Made by a program: the position numbers and the translations under genes. Source: Pseudomonas fluorescens (GTDB lineage Bacteria; Pseudomonadota; Gammaproteobacteria; Pseudomonadales; Pseudomonadaceae). From it: a DNA stretch of 64,000 bases. The notes beneath the pieces were generated by a model. It had not been told where the DNA came from. It was given only the letters and a program-made list of their open reading frames with translations, and ran no database searches. Numbering within the stretch: the stretch's first letter is position 1; each line of letters starts with the position of its first letter. The DNA lies in assembly GCF_001708445.1 (NCBI RefSeq), contig NZ_CP015637.1, positions 558,001-622,000 of the forward strand, in the 5' to 3' direction. Positions 1 through 8,354 of this stretch are shown here, one piece after another.

Positions 1-630
1 GTGTCGCTGTATCAGCTGGACAGCGGAAGTCCGGCCCAGCCCGCACAAACTGCGGGTATGGCAGTTTTACTGGGCCCGGTAGTCGTCGCTGACTACCTGC
101 AACGTGAAACCCTGCTACAGCGTCAGAACGACGGCAGCCTGCAAGGTTCCGTTGATGGTCGTTGGGCCGGCAGCCTATCGTCCGACATCAACCAACTGAT
201 GCTGCGCCAGGTGGCGGGTCAACTGGACAGCCAGCGTGTGGTCCTTGCGCCTGCACCCACTGGCTTTACCCCGGATGTTCAGGTGTTGCTGACCATTACC
301 CGGCTTGATTCCGGTAAATCGCAACCGGCGATTCTCGATGCGCAATGGCGCTTGATCGACCGTCGTGGCCAGGTGCGCGATAACCGAATCGTGCACCTGC
401 AGGAAGAACACACCGGCACCACCGCGTCCCAGGTCCAGGCCCAGGGCGTATTGTTGCAACACCTGGCGCAGCAGTTGTCGGTGGCCCTCAAGCCATTGGC
501 CAACCAGCCGCCAATCGCCGAGGCACCGCGCAAGCAGGCTCCGGTACAGGCCAAGCCCGCAGAGCCGCAGAAACCGAAGATGCCGATGGCGACACCGATT
601 CGCACGGATATGGAAGTGTTCAGGTTCTGA
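1..630 (+). CDS. PqiC/YmbA-type ABC transport auxiliary lipoprotein (5' end cut off)
   Basis: The reading frame is open from base 1 and ends in TGA at 628-630, so the N-terminus, including the expected lipoprotein signal and lipobox, lies outside the window; the GTG at base 1 is probably an internal Val codon. The visible 209 residues begin with a VSLYQLDSG-like strand and contain the patterns GPV.V.DYLQR and Q...LT....Q.VLAP seen in the ABC-type transport auxiliary component family (DUF330, PqiC/YmbA). These outer-membrane lipoproteins work with MCE proteins (PqiAB type) in lipid transport between the membranes. The C-terminal 45 residues are Pro/Ala/Lys rich and look disordered. A strong terminator follows 15 bases after the stop, so this is the last gene of its operon. 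The family call is good; the exact orthologue is uncertain. Confidence 0.72.
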   Translation: MSLYQLDSGSPAQPAQTAGMAVLLGPVVVADYLQRETLLQRQNDGSLQGSVDGRWAGSLSSDINQLMLRQVAGQLDSQRVVLAPAPTGFTPDVQVLLTITRLDSGKSQPAILDAQWRLIDRRGQVRDNRIVHLQEEHTGTTASQVQAQGVLLQHLAQQLSVALKPLANQPPIAEAPRKQAPVQAKPAEPQKPKMPMATPIRTDMEVFRF

Positions 631-644
631 TCTGAATCGCAGAC

Positions 645-683
645 AAACAAAAAGGCCCGCTGACTCAGCGGGCCTTTTTGTTT
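645..683 (+). terminator. Rho-independent terminator after the pqiC-like gene
   Basis: A GC-rich stem (AAAGGCCCGCTGA / TCAGCGGGCCTTT) ends in a T-run; the A-run on the other side could make it work in both directions. Confidence 0.9.
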
Positions 684-713
684 GTGGTGAGATAAGTCAC
701 GGCGCAGATCAAG

Positions 714-1023
714 TGTGGGAGGGGGCTTGCTCCCGATAACGGTGGTTCAGTTAATGATGTGCTGACTGATACTCCGCAATCGGGGGCAAGCCCTAATGCC
801 GTTCAGTTAAGCGTACATCGCCTTTTGTAGGAGCGAGGGGGACGCCTAGTTCTTGCTCGCGAAAAACGTCAACGATAACGCGTGTCTCCTGAATGAACGC
901 GGCGCCTGTGAGTTTTTCGCGAGCAAGCTCGCTCCTACAAAAGCGCCTGTGAGTTTTTCGCGAGCAAGCTCGCTCCTACAAAAAAGCCTTAACTGAACGG
1001 CATTAGGGCAAGCCCCCTCTCAC
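714..1023. repeat. REP doublet interrupted by a MITE-like insertion
   Basis: The left arm starts with TGTGGGAGGGGGCTTGC at 714 and the right arm ends with GCAAGCCCCCTCTCACA near 1023. They are the outer halves of a REP doublet (REPIN-like) common in this window. The pair is split after position 793 by the element at 794-1005. Confidence 0.75.
794..1005. mobile_element. 212-bp MITE-like element with 18-bp terminal inverted repeats
   Basis: The left end TAATGCCGTTCAGTTAAG (794-811) is the exact reverse complement of the right end CTTAACTGAACGGCATTA (988-1005). The element is flanked by a direct duplication of GGGCAAGCCC (784-793 and 1006-1015) that reads as a 10-bp target-site duplication inside a REP arm. 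It encodes no protein. Inside it are three copies of a second REP family (TGTAGGAGCGAG... type), two of them as a 41-bp tandem duplication (902-942 and 943-982). The structure suggests a non-autonomous element moved by a transposase encoded elsewhere. Confidence 0.65.
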
Positions 1024-1042
1024 ATGAGTCCGGCGGTGTTCT

Positions 1043-2557
1043 TCAGGGCTTTGTACGGGTCTCATGCATCCGCGCCAACTGCCGTTCCAGCATCGATGGA
1101 TACGGCTCCATCAAGCGCTCCACACAACTGGCGCCTTCTGGGCTGGCAATGGGGCGAATACGCGCGCGTTGGCGAATCAGCGTGTCTTCGCTGATCTTGC
1201 GCTCCACCAGCAGGAGATTGCGGCTGTGTTGGGACAGGGCCAGCGCATCCTGGGCGATCTCGGTCAGCAGCAGGTCGATCTGGCTCATGCCAAACAGGTC
1301 GTCACCCACCGTCAGGCCCAGTTGCAGTTGCAAGGTGATGCCGCTGTCGGCCACTTCGATCTGCAATTCATGGCCCAGGGCGCGCAGCAGCTCGCCGCAG
1401 CAGATGGCGTTGGTCAGGTAGTCTTCGCCGCTGTCTTCGCTGTGGAACAGCATCAACGTGCTGCCGTCGTTCAGGGTGTGCAGCTCGCTCTGGTAGAGCG
1501 AGGCGGCCTGGTCGAGGCAATCGCGGTAGCGTTCCAGTAATTCGGTCAGGCGGGCGCGGGGCAGGCGGCGCAGTTGGTCCTGGGCGCCCAATTGCACGGC
1601 CAGTACGGCGCTGTGCTGGGGCTCGGCGTTCTTCGCTGGCACGGGCTTGGGCGCAACGGCGGTGCTGGCCGAGGTGTCGCGCAGGTCGGCGAATGGGTCT
1701 TCGTCGTCCAGCTCGTCTTCTTCGGCCCGGATCACATGGCGTGGCGCTGGTTTCAGGCCGGCTACCGGAGGGCGCTCGTCGAAGCCCGGGTCGCGCAGGT
1801 CGTGTACTTCGAACTCGGGTTCGTCGTCGAACTCGGGCTCGGGTTCAATCTCGCGTACCACCGGTTCCGGAGCGAAGCTGGCATGAAGTTGGCGCGCAAG
1901 GTCGCCGATTTCGTCCTGGCGATCGGTGGCCGGGGTATGTTCGTCGATATCCCGCAGCCAGATGCGCAGTTGCATCAGTGGCGTCGAGATATGCCGCCCC
2001 AGGCGCAGGCTCAAGGCCAGGGCCAGGGCCAGCAGGATCGCGCTGAGGATGCCCATGCTTTGCAGGCTGATGGTCATCGGCTGCTGGAATTGCTGCATGT
2101 CCAGGCTGATGCGCAATTGACCCGCCTTCACATCCTGGAACGTGATATTGCTCTGGTACAAGCCTTCGGCTTCGCCCAGCAGGCCGTTTTTCGGGCGTTG
2201 CCCGGCTTCGGCCATGATGCGGTTGTCCACGCTGTAGATGGCGGCGTGGGCGACCAGCGGGTTCTTGGTCAGGTTGTTGAGCAGCACGTTGAGGCTGAGG
2301 ATGTCGTTGGACACCAGCAGCTCGGTCGCCGAGGTGGCGGTCTGGGTGGTCAGGCTTTCGCCCAACGCATCGGCTTGCTCATGCATGGCCTGTTTGAACT
2401 GCAAACCCATCACGCAGGCGTAGATCACCAGGGCCAGGGCGACCAGGATCACGTTATGGCTGGCGATGCGTAATGCGATCGGTACACGGCGGTGGCGCAG
2501 TGCCCGGAAGATCAGCAGGAAGAAGTTGTCGGTTTTTACTGGCGTGGGCCGGTTCAC
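1043..2557 (-). CDS. AhpA/YtjB (Smp)-family membrane protein with degenerate cyclase-like C-terminal domain
   Basis: I chose the GTG at 2557 (VNRPTPVKTDNFF) because a GAG-containing ribosome site lies just before it, giving 504 residues. Residues 30-52 and 164-186 are membrane segments around a periplasmic loop of about 110 residues; a HAMP-like stretch follows (187-225, DEIGDLARQL). E. coli ytjB (smp) is likewise divergent from serB, which supports the assignment. Unlike the short E. coli protein, this one adds an acidic, proline-rich linker (about 228-312) and a domain at 315-475 whose segments (AVLAVQL..., NDGSTLMLF, LQLQLGLTVGDDLFG, LLTEIAQDALALS) follow the order of a class III nucleotide cyclase. 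The metal-binding Asp of the first strand is replaced (AVLAVQL), so catalysis is unlikely. Its function is unknown; a membrane-linked sensor is an inference. Confidence 0.7.
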   Translation of the reverse strand: MNRPTPVKTDNFFLLIFRALRHRRVPIALRIASHNVILVALALVIYACVMGLQFKQAMHEQADALGESLTTQTATSATELLVSNDILSLNVLLNNLTKNPLVAHAAIYSVDNRIMAEAGQRPKNGLLGEAEGLYQSNITFQDVKAGQLRISLDMQQFQQPMTISLQSMGILSAILLALALALSLRLGRHISTPLMQLRIWLRDIDEHTPATDRQDEIGDLARQLHASFAPEPVVREIEPEPEFDDEPEFEVHDLRDPGFDERPPVAGLKPAPRHVIRAEEDELDDEDPFADLRDTSASTAVAPKPVPAKNAEPQHSAVLAVQLGAQDQLRRLPRARLTELLERYRDCLDQAASLYQSELHTLNDGSTLMLFHSEDSGEDYLTNAICCGELLRALGHELQIEVADSGITLQLQLGLTVGDDLFGMSQIDLLLTEIAQDALALSQHSRNLLLVERKISEDTLIRQRARIRPIASPEGASCVERLMEPYPSMLERQLARMHETRTKP

Positions 2558-2690
2558 TTGAGCTCGGCTCTTAGTCCGTGAAGTTGACGCGCAGTATAGC
2601 GACAGGCCCAAGACCGGCAAAGCGCTGGCTGTGCCCGGTGGTCACTGAAAGTGGGTAGAATGCGGTTTTTTTCCAGCCTGGGGGTGCGCT

Positions 2691-3905
2691 TTGCGCGAAA
2701 TTGTCCTGATCAACATCACCGGCGAAGACCGACCGGGTCTCACCGCGGCCATTACCGGCGTTCTGGCCCAGGGTGGTGTAAACATTCTCGACATCGGCCA
2801 GGCGGTGATCCACGACACCCTGTCGTTCGGCATCCTGGTGGAAATCCCGAGCACCGAGCAGGCGTCTTCCGTGCTCAAGGACATTCTGTTTACGGCATAC
2901 AAGCTGGATCAACAGGTACGGTTCACCCCGGTGTCCGAAGAGGATTACCAGCACTGGGTGGCCGGCCAGGGCAAGAAACGCCATATCGTCACCTTGTTGA
3001 CCCGCAAAGTGACCGCCGAGCAGTTGCAGCGCGTCAGCTCGATCACCGCGCAGTTTGGGTTGAACATCGACCATATCGACCGTCTGTCAGGTCGTATGCC
3101 ACTGGACACCCCGGCCGACAAGGGCAAGGGCTGCATCGAGTTTTCCGTGCGCGGCGAACCGGCAGACCCGCAGGCCCTGCGCGCTGAATTCCTCAGCGTG
3201 GCCCAGGAGCTGAACGTCGACATCGCCTTTCAGGAGGACTCGCTGTTCCGCCGCAACCGCCGCCTGGCGGTGTTCGACATGGACTCGACGCTGATCGAAG
3301 CCGAAGTCATCGACGAACTGGCCAAGGCAGCCGGTGTGGGTGAGCAAGTTTCTGAAATCACCGAACGCGCGATGGCCGGTGAGCTGGACTTCCGCGCCAG
3401 CTTCAAGGAGCGCCTGGCGTTGCTCAAGGGGCTGGATGTGAGCGTGCTGGACTCCATCGGCGCTTCCCTGCGCCTGACCGAAGGTGCCGAAACCCTGTTC
3501 GCCGAGCTCAAGCGCCTGGGTTACAAGACCGCGATCCTGTCCGGTGGCTTTACCTACTTCGCCAAGCAATTGCAGGCCAAGTTGGGCATCGACTATGTGT
3601 TCGCCAACGAACTGGAAGTGGTCGACGGCAAGGTGACTGGCGTGGCGGTGGAGCCGATTGTCGACGCACAGCGCAAGGCCGACCTGCTGAAGGAGCTGGC
3701 CCACAAGGAAGGTTTGCGTCTGGAGCAGACCATTGCGGTGGGCGACGGTGCGAATGACCTGCCGATGCTGGCAATTGCCGGTTTGGGTGTGGCGTTCCGT
3801 GCCAAACCCTTGGTCAAGCAATCGGCCAAGCAGGCGATTTCGACCTTGGGGCTGGATGGTGTGCTGTATCTGCTGGGCTTTCGCGACCGCGACGGTCAGC
3901 TCTAA
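2691..3905 (+). CDS. serB: Phosphoserine phosphatase SerB
   Basis: SerB hydrolyses O-phospho-L-serine to L-serine, the last step of serine synthesis, in the cytoplasm. The 404-residue protein has two N-terminal ACT-like domains (about 5-80 and 95-175) and a C-terminal HAD hydrolase. The HAD motif DMDSTLI begins at 196 (Asp196 nucleophile, Asp198 acid/base); SGGFTYF lies near 285 and VGDGANDLPML near 348. The start is TTG at 2691, after a GGGGTG ribosome site; no ATG fits the conserved N-terminus REIVLINITGEDRPG. The double ACT region is usual for Pseudomonas SerB and may allow amino-acid feedback. The gene is divergent from the ytjB homologue, with about 130 bases between them holding both promoters. 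Confidence 0.96.
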   Translation: MREIVLINITGEDRPGLTAAITGVLAQGGVNILDIGQAVIHDTLSFGILVEIPSTEQASSVLKDILFTAYKLDQQVRFTPVSEEDYQHWVAGQGKKRHIVTLLTRKVTAEQLQRVSSITAQFGLNIDHIDRLSGRMPLDTPADKGKGCIEFSVRGEPADPQALRAEFLSVAQELNVDIAFQEDSLFRRNRRLAVFDMDSTLIEAEVIDELAKAAGVGEQVSEITERAMAGELDFRASFKERLALLKGLDVSVLDSIGASLRLTEGAETLFAELKRLGYKTAILSGGFTYFAKQLQAKLGIDYVFANELEVVDGKVTGVAVEPIVDAQRKADLLKELAHKEGLRLEQTIAVGDGANDLPMLAIAGLGVAFRAKPLVKQSAKQAISTLGLDGVLYLLGFRDRDGQL

Positions 3906-3934
3906 TCCGAAGTCACTGTAGGAATACAGTCAAC

Positions 3935-4025
3935 ATGTGGGAGGGGGCTTGCCCCCGATGACGGTGGAACAGCCAATATACCTGTGGCTGGACTACCGCT
4001 ATCGGGGGCAAGCCCCCTTCCACAT
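3935..4025. repeat. REP doublet between convergent serB and psd
   Basis: TGTGGGAGGGGGCTTGCCCCCGAT at 3936 is matched by an inverted arm ending in CCCCCTTCCACAT at 4025, with an unrelated loop of about 40 bases. Lying between two converging genes, it could form a large hairpin at both 3' ends. Confidence 0.85.
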
Positions 4026-4046
4026 TGGATCTCTGCAGGTTTTGAA

Positions 4047-4907
4047 TCAGGCTTTCGGCAGTGCGATGCCCTGGCCCATCTGCACCGGCGAACCGGCCAC
4101 CAGTTCCTCAGCCCACTTCACCTGATCCGGCCCGAACAGCACGATCGCGGTGGAGCCCAACTTGAAGCGACCCAGCTCCGCACCCTTCCCCAGGTGAATC
4201 GGCGCGCGTGCCGCTTCGTCATAGCGGAAGGTTTTCAGCTCGCGCTTGGGCGGCGTGACCAGCCCGGCCCACACGGTTTCAATCGAGGCGACGATCATCG
4301 CGCCGACCAACACCACGGCCATCGGGCCGCGTTCGGTGTCAAACAGGCAGACCACACGCTCGTTACGGGCAAACAGTTCCGGCACGTTTTCGGCGGTGGT
4401 CTGGTTGACCGAGAAAATCCGCCCAGGCACGTAGACCATTTCGCGCAGGGTACCGGCCAGCGGCATATGCACGCGGTGGTAGTCCTTCGGCGACAGGTAG
4501 ATGGTGGCAAAATCGCCGCCCATGAAAGGCGCTGCCACGGCAGCATCGCCGCCCAGCAACTCCAGCACGCTGAAGCTGTGGCCCTTGGCCTGGAATATAC
4601 GGCCATGCTCGATCGGGCCGAGCTGGCTGACCGCACCATCAGCCGGGCTCAGTACGGCGCCAGGGGTCGGGTCCAGTGGGCGCGCGCCGTCTTTCAAGGC
4701 GCGGGTGAAGAAGGCGTTGAAGTGCTCGTAGGCGGTCACGTCTTCCACCAGGGCTTGGGACATGTCCACTTGATAGCGCTTGGCAAACCACGTGGTGAAG
4801 GCATTCTTGAACCAGCGTACGCGGCACTCGGCAATGCAGCCGGCCAGCCGCGACAGCAGGTGATGCGGCAGCAAGTACTGGCTGAGGATAAACAACTGCT
4901 TTTTCAT
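4047..4907 (-). CDS. psd: Phosphatidylserine decarboxylase proenzyme
   Basis: The enzyme converts phosphatidylserine to phosphatidylethanolamine at the inner membrane, using a pyruvoyl group made by self-cleavage. The protein has 286 residues. The cleavage motif LGST is at 250-253, with Ser252 as the expected pyruvoyl precursor, followed by the short alpha chain ending near [12 protein letters not shown]. Other typical stretches are [25 protein letters not shown] and [13 protein letters not shown]. It is the third gene of a minus-strand operon, 16 bases after rhdA, the same arrangement as in other pseudomonads. Confidence 0.97.
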   Translation of the reverse strand: MKKQLFILSQYLLPHHLLSRLAGCIAECRVRWFKNAFTTWFAKRYQVDMSQALVEDVTAYEHFNAFFTRALKDGARPLDPTPGAVLSPADGAVSQLGPIEHGRIFQAKGHSFSVLELLGGDAAVAAPFMGGDFATIYLSPKDYHRVHMPLAGTLREMVYVPGRIFSVNQTTAENVPELFARNERVVCLFDTERGPMAVVLVGAMIVASIETVWAGLVTPPKRELKTFRYDEAARAPIHLGKGAELGRFKLGSTAIVLFGPDQVKWAEELVAGSPVQMGQGIALPKA

Positions 4908-4923
4908 TAACTGTCCTTAAACC

Positions 4924-5739
4924 TTAAATCTCAACGGGGGTGTCGGGGTGGTTGCCCCATTCGCCCCAGGAACCGGCATAACCTTTGACTCGCGGATAAC
5001 CGAGCGCCTTGGCCACCAGGTAGGTGAAGCCAGAGCGGTGGTGAGTCTGGCAGTGGGTGATGATTTCTTTATCGGGGGTCAGCCCGAGGCTTTCGAGGAT
5101 CTGCGGCATGTCGCGGCGGATGCGCAGGTTGCGTGCCTTGTCCATGCCGGCGGTCCATTCGAAGTTCACAGCGCCGGGGATATGGCCCCCCTTGGCGGCG
5201 AGGACTTTCTCGCCGGAATACTCCAGCGGGCCGCGTGCGTCCCAGATACCCAGGTCCGCCGCGCCGAGGCGGCTTTGCAGGTATTCGCGGGTTGCGGTGG
5301 GGCCCTCGTGCAGCGTGAGGCTGACGGGGCCACCGACGGGGGCGGGTACGTCGGTGGACACTGGGTGCTGCTCAGCCAGCCAGGCCAGCAGGCCGCCATC
5401 GAGGTAGTGGTATTTCTGATGGCCGATCACGTCGAGCATCCAGATAAAACGGCCAGCCCAGCCACCGCCTTCGTCGTCGTAGACCACGTAGGTTGCGTCC
5501 GGGGTGTGGCCCAGTTCGCCGAACAGTTTTTCCAGGTCGGCTTTGTTGGGCAGCAGGCCGGGTGCCGGCGGCTGGCCCAGTTGGGTACGCTTGGGGTCAA
5601 CGAAATGCGCGCCGGGGATATGCCCTTCGGCGTAGCGGGCGGCACTGGTGAGATCCACCAGAATCAGGTGTTCGGCATCAAGGCGACCGAGCAGGTCGCT
5701 GGATTCGATCACCAGCGGCAAGCCAGAGAAGTCAGGCAT
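4924..5739 (-). CDS. rhdA: Thiosulfate sulfurtransferase (rhodanese) RhdA
   Basis: RhdA moves sulfane sulfur from thiosulfate to cyanide or protein thiols. The start is ATG at 5739, with AGGAGA nine bases before it, giving 271 residues; an upstream extension of 18 codons is not needed. There are two rhodanese domains: an inactive N-terminal one (about 10-125) and a catalytic C-terminal one (about 145-271). The active loop is CQTHHRS with the nucleophile at Cys230, the same loop and position known for Azotobacter vinelandii RhdA. CRELS-like ends (GHIPGAHFVD and GHIPGAVNFEW) precede each active-site region. It sits between the HDOD gene and psd in one operon. Confidence 0.93.
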   Translation of the reverse strand: MPDFSGLPLVIESSDLLGRLDAEHLILVDLTSAARYAEGHIPGAHFVDPKRTQLGQPPAPGLLPNKADLEKLFGELGHTPDATYVVYDDEGGGWAGRFIWMLDVIGHQKYHYLDGGLLAWLAEQHPVSTDVPAPVGGPVSLTLHEGPTATREYLQSRLGAADLGIWDARGPLEYSGEKVLAAKGGHIPGAVNFEWTAGMDKARNLRIRRDMPQILESLGLTPDKEIITHCQTHHRSGFTYLVAKALGYPRVKGYAGSWGEWGNHPDTPVEI

Positions 5740-5796
5740 GTGAGGTCTCCTGGGCACAAATGTTGGCGATAAAGGACCGCGATTGTAGCGCAAGCA

Positions 5797-7332
5797 TCAG
5801 GCGCTGCGGTTGGTAAAGCTGTGCAGGGCTTTCTCGATGCACTGGGCGGTTTTGCCGAAGGCCTGCACGGTGGTTTCCGAAAATGGCCCGCCGCCCTGGT
5901 CGGCCACCATCAACATCACCACGCGGCCATTGCAGCTCAGCGAACGCAGCAACAGGTGTTCCCCGGTGAACAGGCGACGCAGGATCGGCGGCAACAGGGC
6001 CGAGAACTGTGCGTGGTTGTCGGGCGTCAGGCGCACCTGGGCGGATTTTTCCAGCATGCGTTGCAGCAGCGTGCTGTGGACCACATCCAGGCTCAGGTTC
6101 GCGGCGTCCTTCGGCAGGCCATCGGCCTGATGCACGCGCAAGGTGCTCAGGGCGCGATCCGCCATAAACAGCAACACTCGTTGCATGCCACTGGCGACCA
6201 GCGCTTCCTTGGCGCACGTGGTCAAGTGCATGGCATTGGCAAAGCGGCTCGGCTCCACCAGCAACTCGGTGCAACGCTTGCGCCAGATGGCCAGGGACTC
6301 TGCGGTAGGCGGCGGCGCGGGCAGCAGGCCGCGATGGATCTTCTGCACATTCCATGGCCAGATCAGCGACAGCGCCGGGTGCCAAAGGTCGGGCATCAGC
6401 GTCGTACGGGCGCTGGTGACGGCTTGCTGGTGGGACTGTTGCTGTACTTCGCTCAATGGCTGTTGCAGGTACAGGGCCGTGAGGTACTGCCAGCGTTTGG
6501 TGTGCGGGCAGGTCCATGACTCTTGCGCCGACATTGCCAGACCGTTGGCCAGCAGCACGGTATTGGCGGGTTGGTTCAACCAGCGGCGCAGGCTGGGGTC
6601 GGCATCGAGCAATTGCTGATGGCGCAGCGGGTCATCTTCCCGGGCGATGTGCAATGCCTTGACCAGCAGGCGTTGTTCCTTCAGCAGCAGGTTATAACCC
6701 TGGGACACCCAGATGGGCAGGTGCCAGGTTTCAGTCAGGCCGAGGCACAGGTCCAGCAGGCGGACGCCAAATAACTCCTGTTCGACCTGACGTGCCGACT
6801 GGCCTTTGTGGATAACTCGCAGTTCCCACTCTTCCAGGAGCTTGGGGTAGGCAACCGCCATCGGCCACAGCGGCGATAGAAACAGCAAGCTGCCCCAGTG
6901 AATGTCTTGCCACAGCCGCGCCAGGCGGCTGGCGAACAGGCCGTTGGCCTGCTGGGAAGCGTGTTGGCTCACCAGCAGCAGTTGGCGCAAGGCGACGGGA
7001 ATCTCATTGGCAGGCACTGAAGGCAGGCGCGCGAGCAACTCTTCGGCGCGTTTGAGGCCGAGGCGGTTGAGCGCCACTTCGAGGTTTTCCGCCGGTTCCG
7101 CCAGGCTGCCATGGGTGTGGCTGTTGGCTTCGCGCATCACGCTGAGCACCAGCGCGGGGCTGTCTTGCATCAGTTCGGCAATATCTCGCAACGAACTGCG
7201 GCTGTCGCGGATGGCTTTGCACACGCGCTCGTGGTTCGCCTGGGGAACGGGCAGCCGCACTTCGTCCAGACGCTTGATCCAAGCAGCGAGGGTGGTGGGT
7301 TTTACAGTGGGTACGGTCGTTTCATTAGCCAT
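5797..7332 (-). CDS. HDOD domain-containing protein
   Basis: I chose the ATG at 7332 (MANETTVPTVKP, 511 residues); a GTG at 7365 in the same frame would add 11 residues, and neither start has a strong ribosome site. Residues of about 15-200 match the HDOD fold: LRDIAELMQDSPALVLSVMREANS, then ALNRLGLKRAEELL. HDOD domains are HD-like helical domains without catalytic metal ligands and are usually signalling or regulatory. The C-terminal half (about 330-500, with CAKEALVASGMQRVLLFMADR) resembles a degenerate GAF-like ligand domain, but that is a tentative reading. It is the first gene of the operon HDOD-rhdA-psd and is divergent from motA. Its function is not established. Confidence 0.75.
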   Translation of the reverse strand: MANETTVPTVKPTTLAAWIKRLDEVRLPVPQANHERVCKAIRDSRSSLRDIAELMQDSPALVLSVMREANSHTHGSLAEPAENLEVALNRLGLKRAEELLARLPSVPANEIPVALRQLLLVSQHASQQANGLFASRLARLWQDIHWGSLLFLSPLWPMAVAYPKLLEEWELRVIHKGQSARQVEQELFGVRLLDLCLGLTETWHLPIWVSQGYNLLLKEQRLLVKALHIAREDDPLRHQQLLDADPSLRRWLNQPANTVLLANGLAMSAQESWTCPHTKRWQYLTALYLQQPLSEVQQQSHQQAVTSARTTLMPDLWHPALSLIWPWNVQKIHRGLLPAPPPTAESLAIWRKRCTELLVEPSRFANAMHLTTCAKEALVASGMQRVLLFMADRALSTLRVHQADGLPKDAANLSLDVVHSTLLQRMLEKSAQVRLTPDNHAQFSALLPPILRRLFTGEHLLLRSLSCNGRVVMLMVADQGGGPFSETTVQAFGKTAQCIEKALHSFTNRSA

Positions 7333-7404
7333 GATTGGGGCGCGATCATCACTTGCGGTCAACACGCCCAGAGCGGGCCGAACTGGCTTTTCGCCTTAAC
7401 GGCC

Positions 7405-7431
7405 TATAGTCTGGCGCAGTTTTGCCGATAA
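7405..7431 (+). promoter_or_regulatory. Candidate sigma-28 (FliA) promoter for motAB
   Basis: GCCGATAA at 7424-7431 is an exact match to the FliA -10 element. TATA at 7405-7408 stands exactly 15 bases upstream where TAAA is expected (one mismatch). The site lies about 70 bases before motA and faces it. Confidence 0.55.
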
Positions 7432-7499
7432 GTAGAACAAGAGTTTTGCAGTTCCTCCAAATATGTCCATGAACCTCACGGCGCAAGTACACATCCCCT

Positions 7500-8351
7500 A
7501 TGGCTAAAATAATCGGCATCATCGTCGTCATCGCAAGCGTGCTCGGTGGGTACGTCCTGTCCCACGGTAAGATCGCTGCGTTGATCCAGCCCTTTGAAGT
7601 GCTGATTATTGGTGGTGCGGCGTTCGGCGCATTCTTGCAGGCCAACCCCGGCTACATGACCATGCATGTGATCAAGAAGTCGCTGGGCATGTTCAGCTCG
7701 CGCTTTTCCCACACCTTCTACCTGGAAGTGCTGGGGCTGATCTACGAGATCCTCAACAAGAGCCGCCGTGAAGGCATGATGGCCATCGAAGGCGACATCG
7801 AAGATGCCGCGGCCAGCCCGATTTTCGCCAAGTACCCGGCCGTGCTCAAAGATGAGCGCATGACCGCGTATATCTGTGACTACCTGCGCATCATGTCCTC
7901 GGGCAACATGGCGCCCCATGAGCTGGAAGGCCTGTTCGACATGGAGCTGTTCAGCCTCAAGGAAGAGCTGGAGCATCCTTCCCACGCGGTGACCGGTGTT
8001 GCCGACGGTATGCCTGGTTTCGGTATTGTCGCGGCGGTACTGGGTATCGTGGTGACCATGGCGTCCCTCGGCGAGGGCGACCAGAAAGCTATCGGTATGC
8101 ACGTAGGTGCGGCCCTCGTGGGTACCTTCTTCGGTATTCTTGCGGCCTATGGTTTCTTCGGCCCACTCGCCACCTCCCTGGCCCACGATGCCAAGGAAGA
8201 AATCAATCTGTATGAAGCGATCAAGGCCAGCCTGGTCGCTTCGGCATCGGGCATGCCGCCTTCGCTGGCGGTGGAATTCGGTCGCAAGGTGCTGTACCCG
8301 AAACATCGCCCGAGTTTTGCCGAGTTGGAACAAGCGGTTCGCGGTCGCTAA
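7500..8351 (+). CDS. motA: Flagellar motor stator protein MotA
   Basis: MotA forms, with MotB, the inner-membrane proton channel that drives flagellar rotation. The protein has 283 residues with four membrane segments (two N-terminal, two after about residue 170) and a large cytoplasmic loop. Arg90 and Glu97 in that loop correspond to the charged residues known to touch the rotor protein FliG, and Pro172 in DGMPGFGIVAAVLG corresponds to the essential proline near the proton path. motB follows after 3 bases. This is the MotA/MotB pair next to rsgA and orn, as in P. aeruginosa, where a second stator set (motCD) exists elsewhere. Confidence 0.96.
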   Translation: MAKIIGIIVVIASVLGGYVLSHGKIAALIQPFEVLIIGGAAFGAFLQANPGYMTMHVIKKSLGMFSSRFSHTFYLEVLGLIYEILNKSRREGMMAIEGDIEDAAASPIFAKYPAVLKDERMTAYICDYLRIMSSGNMAPHELEGLFDMELFSLKEELEHPSHAVTGVADGMPGFGIVAAVLGIVVTMASLGEGDQKAIGMHVGAALVGTFFGILAAYGFFGPLATSLAHDAKEEINLYEAIKASLVASASGMPPSLAVEFGRKVLYPKHRPSFAELEQAVRGR

Positions 8352-8354
8352 GCC

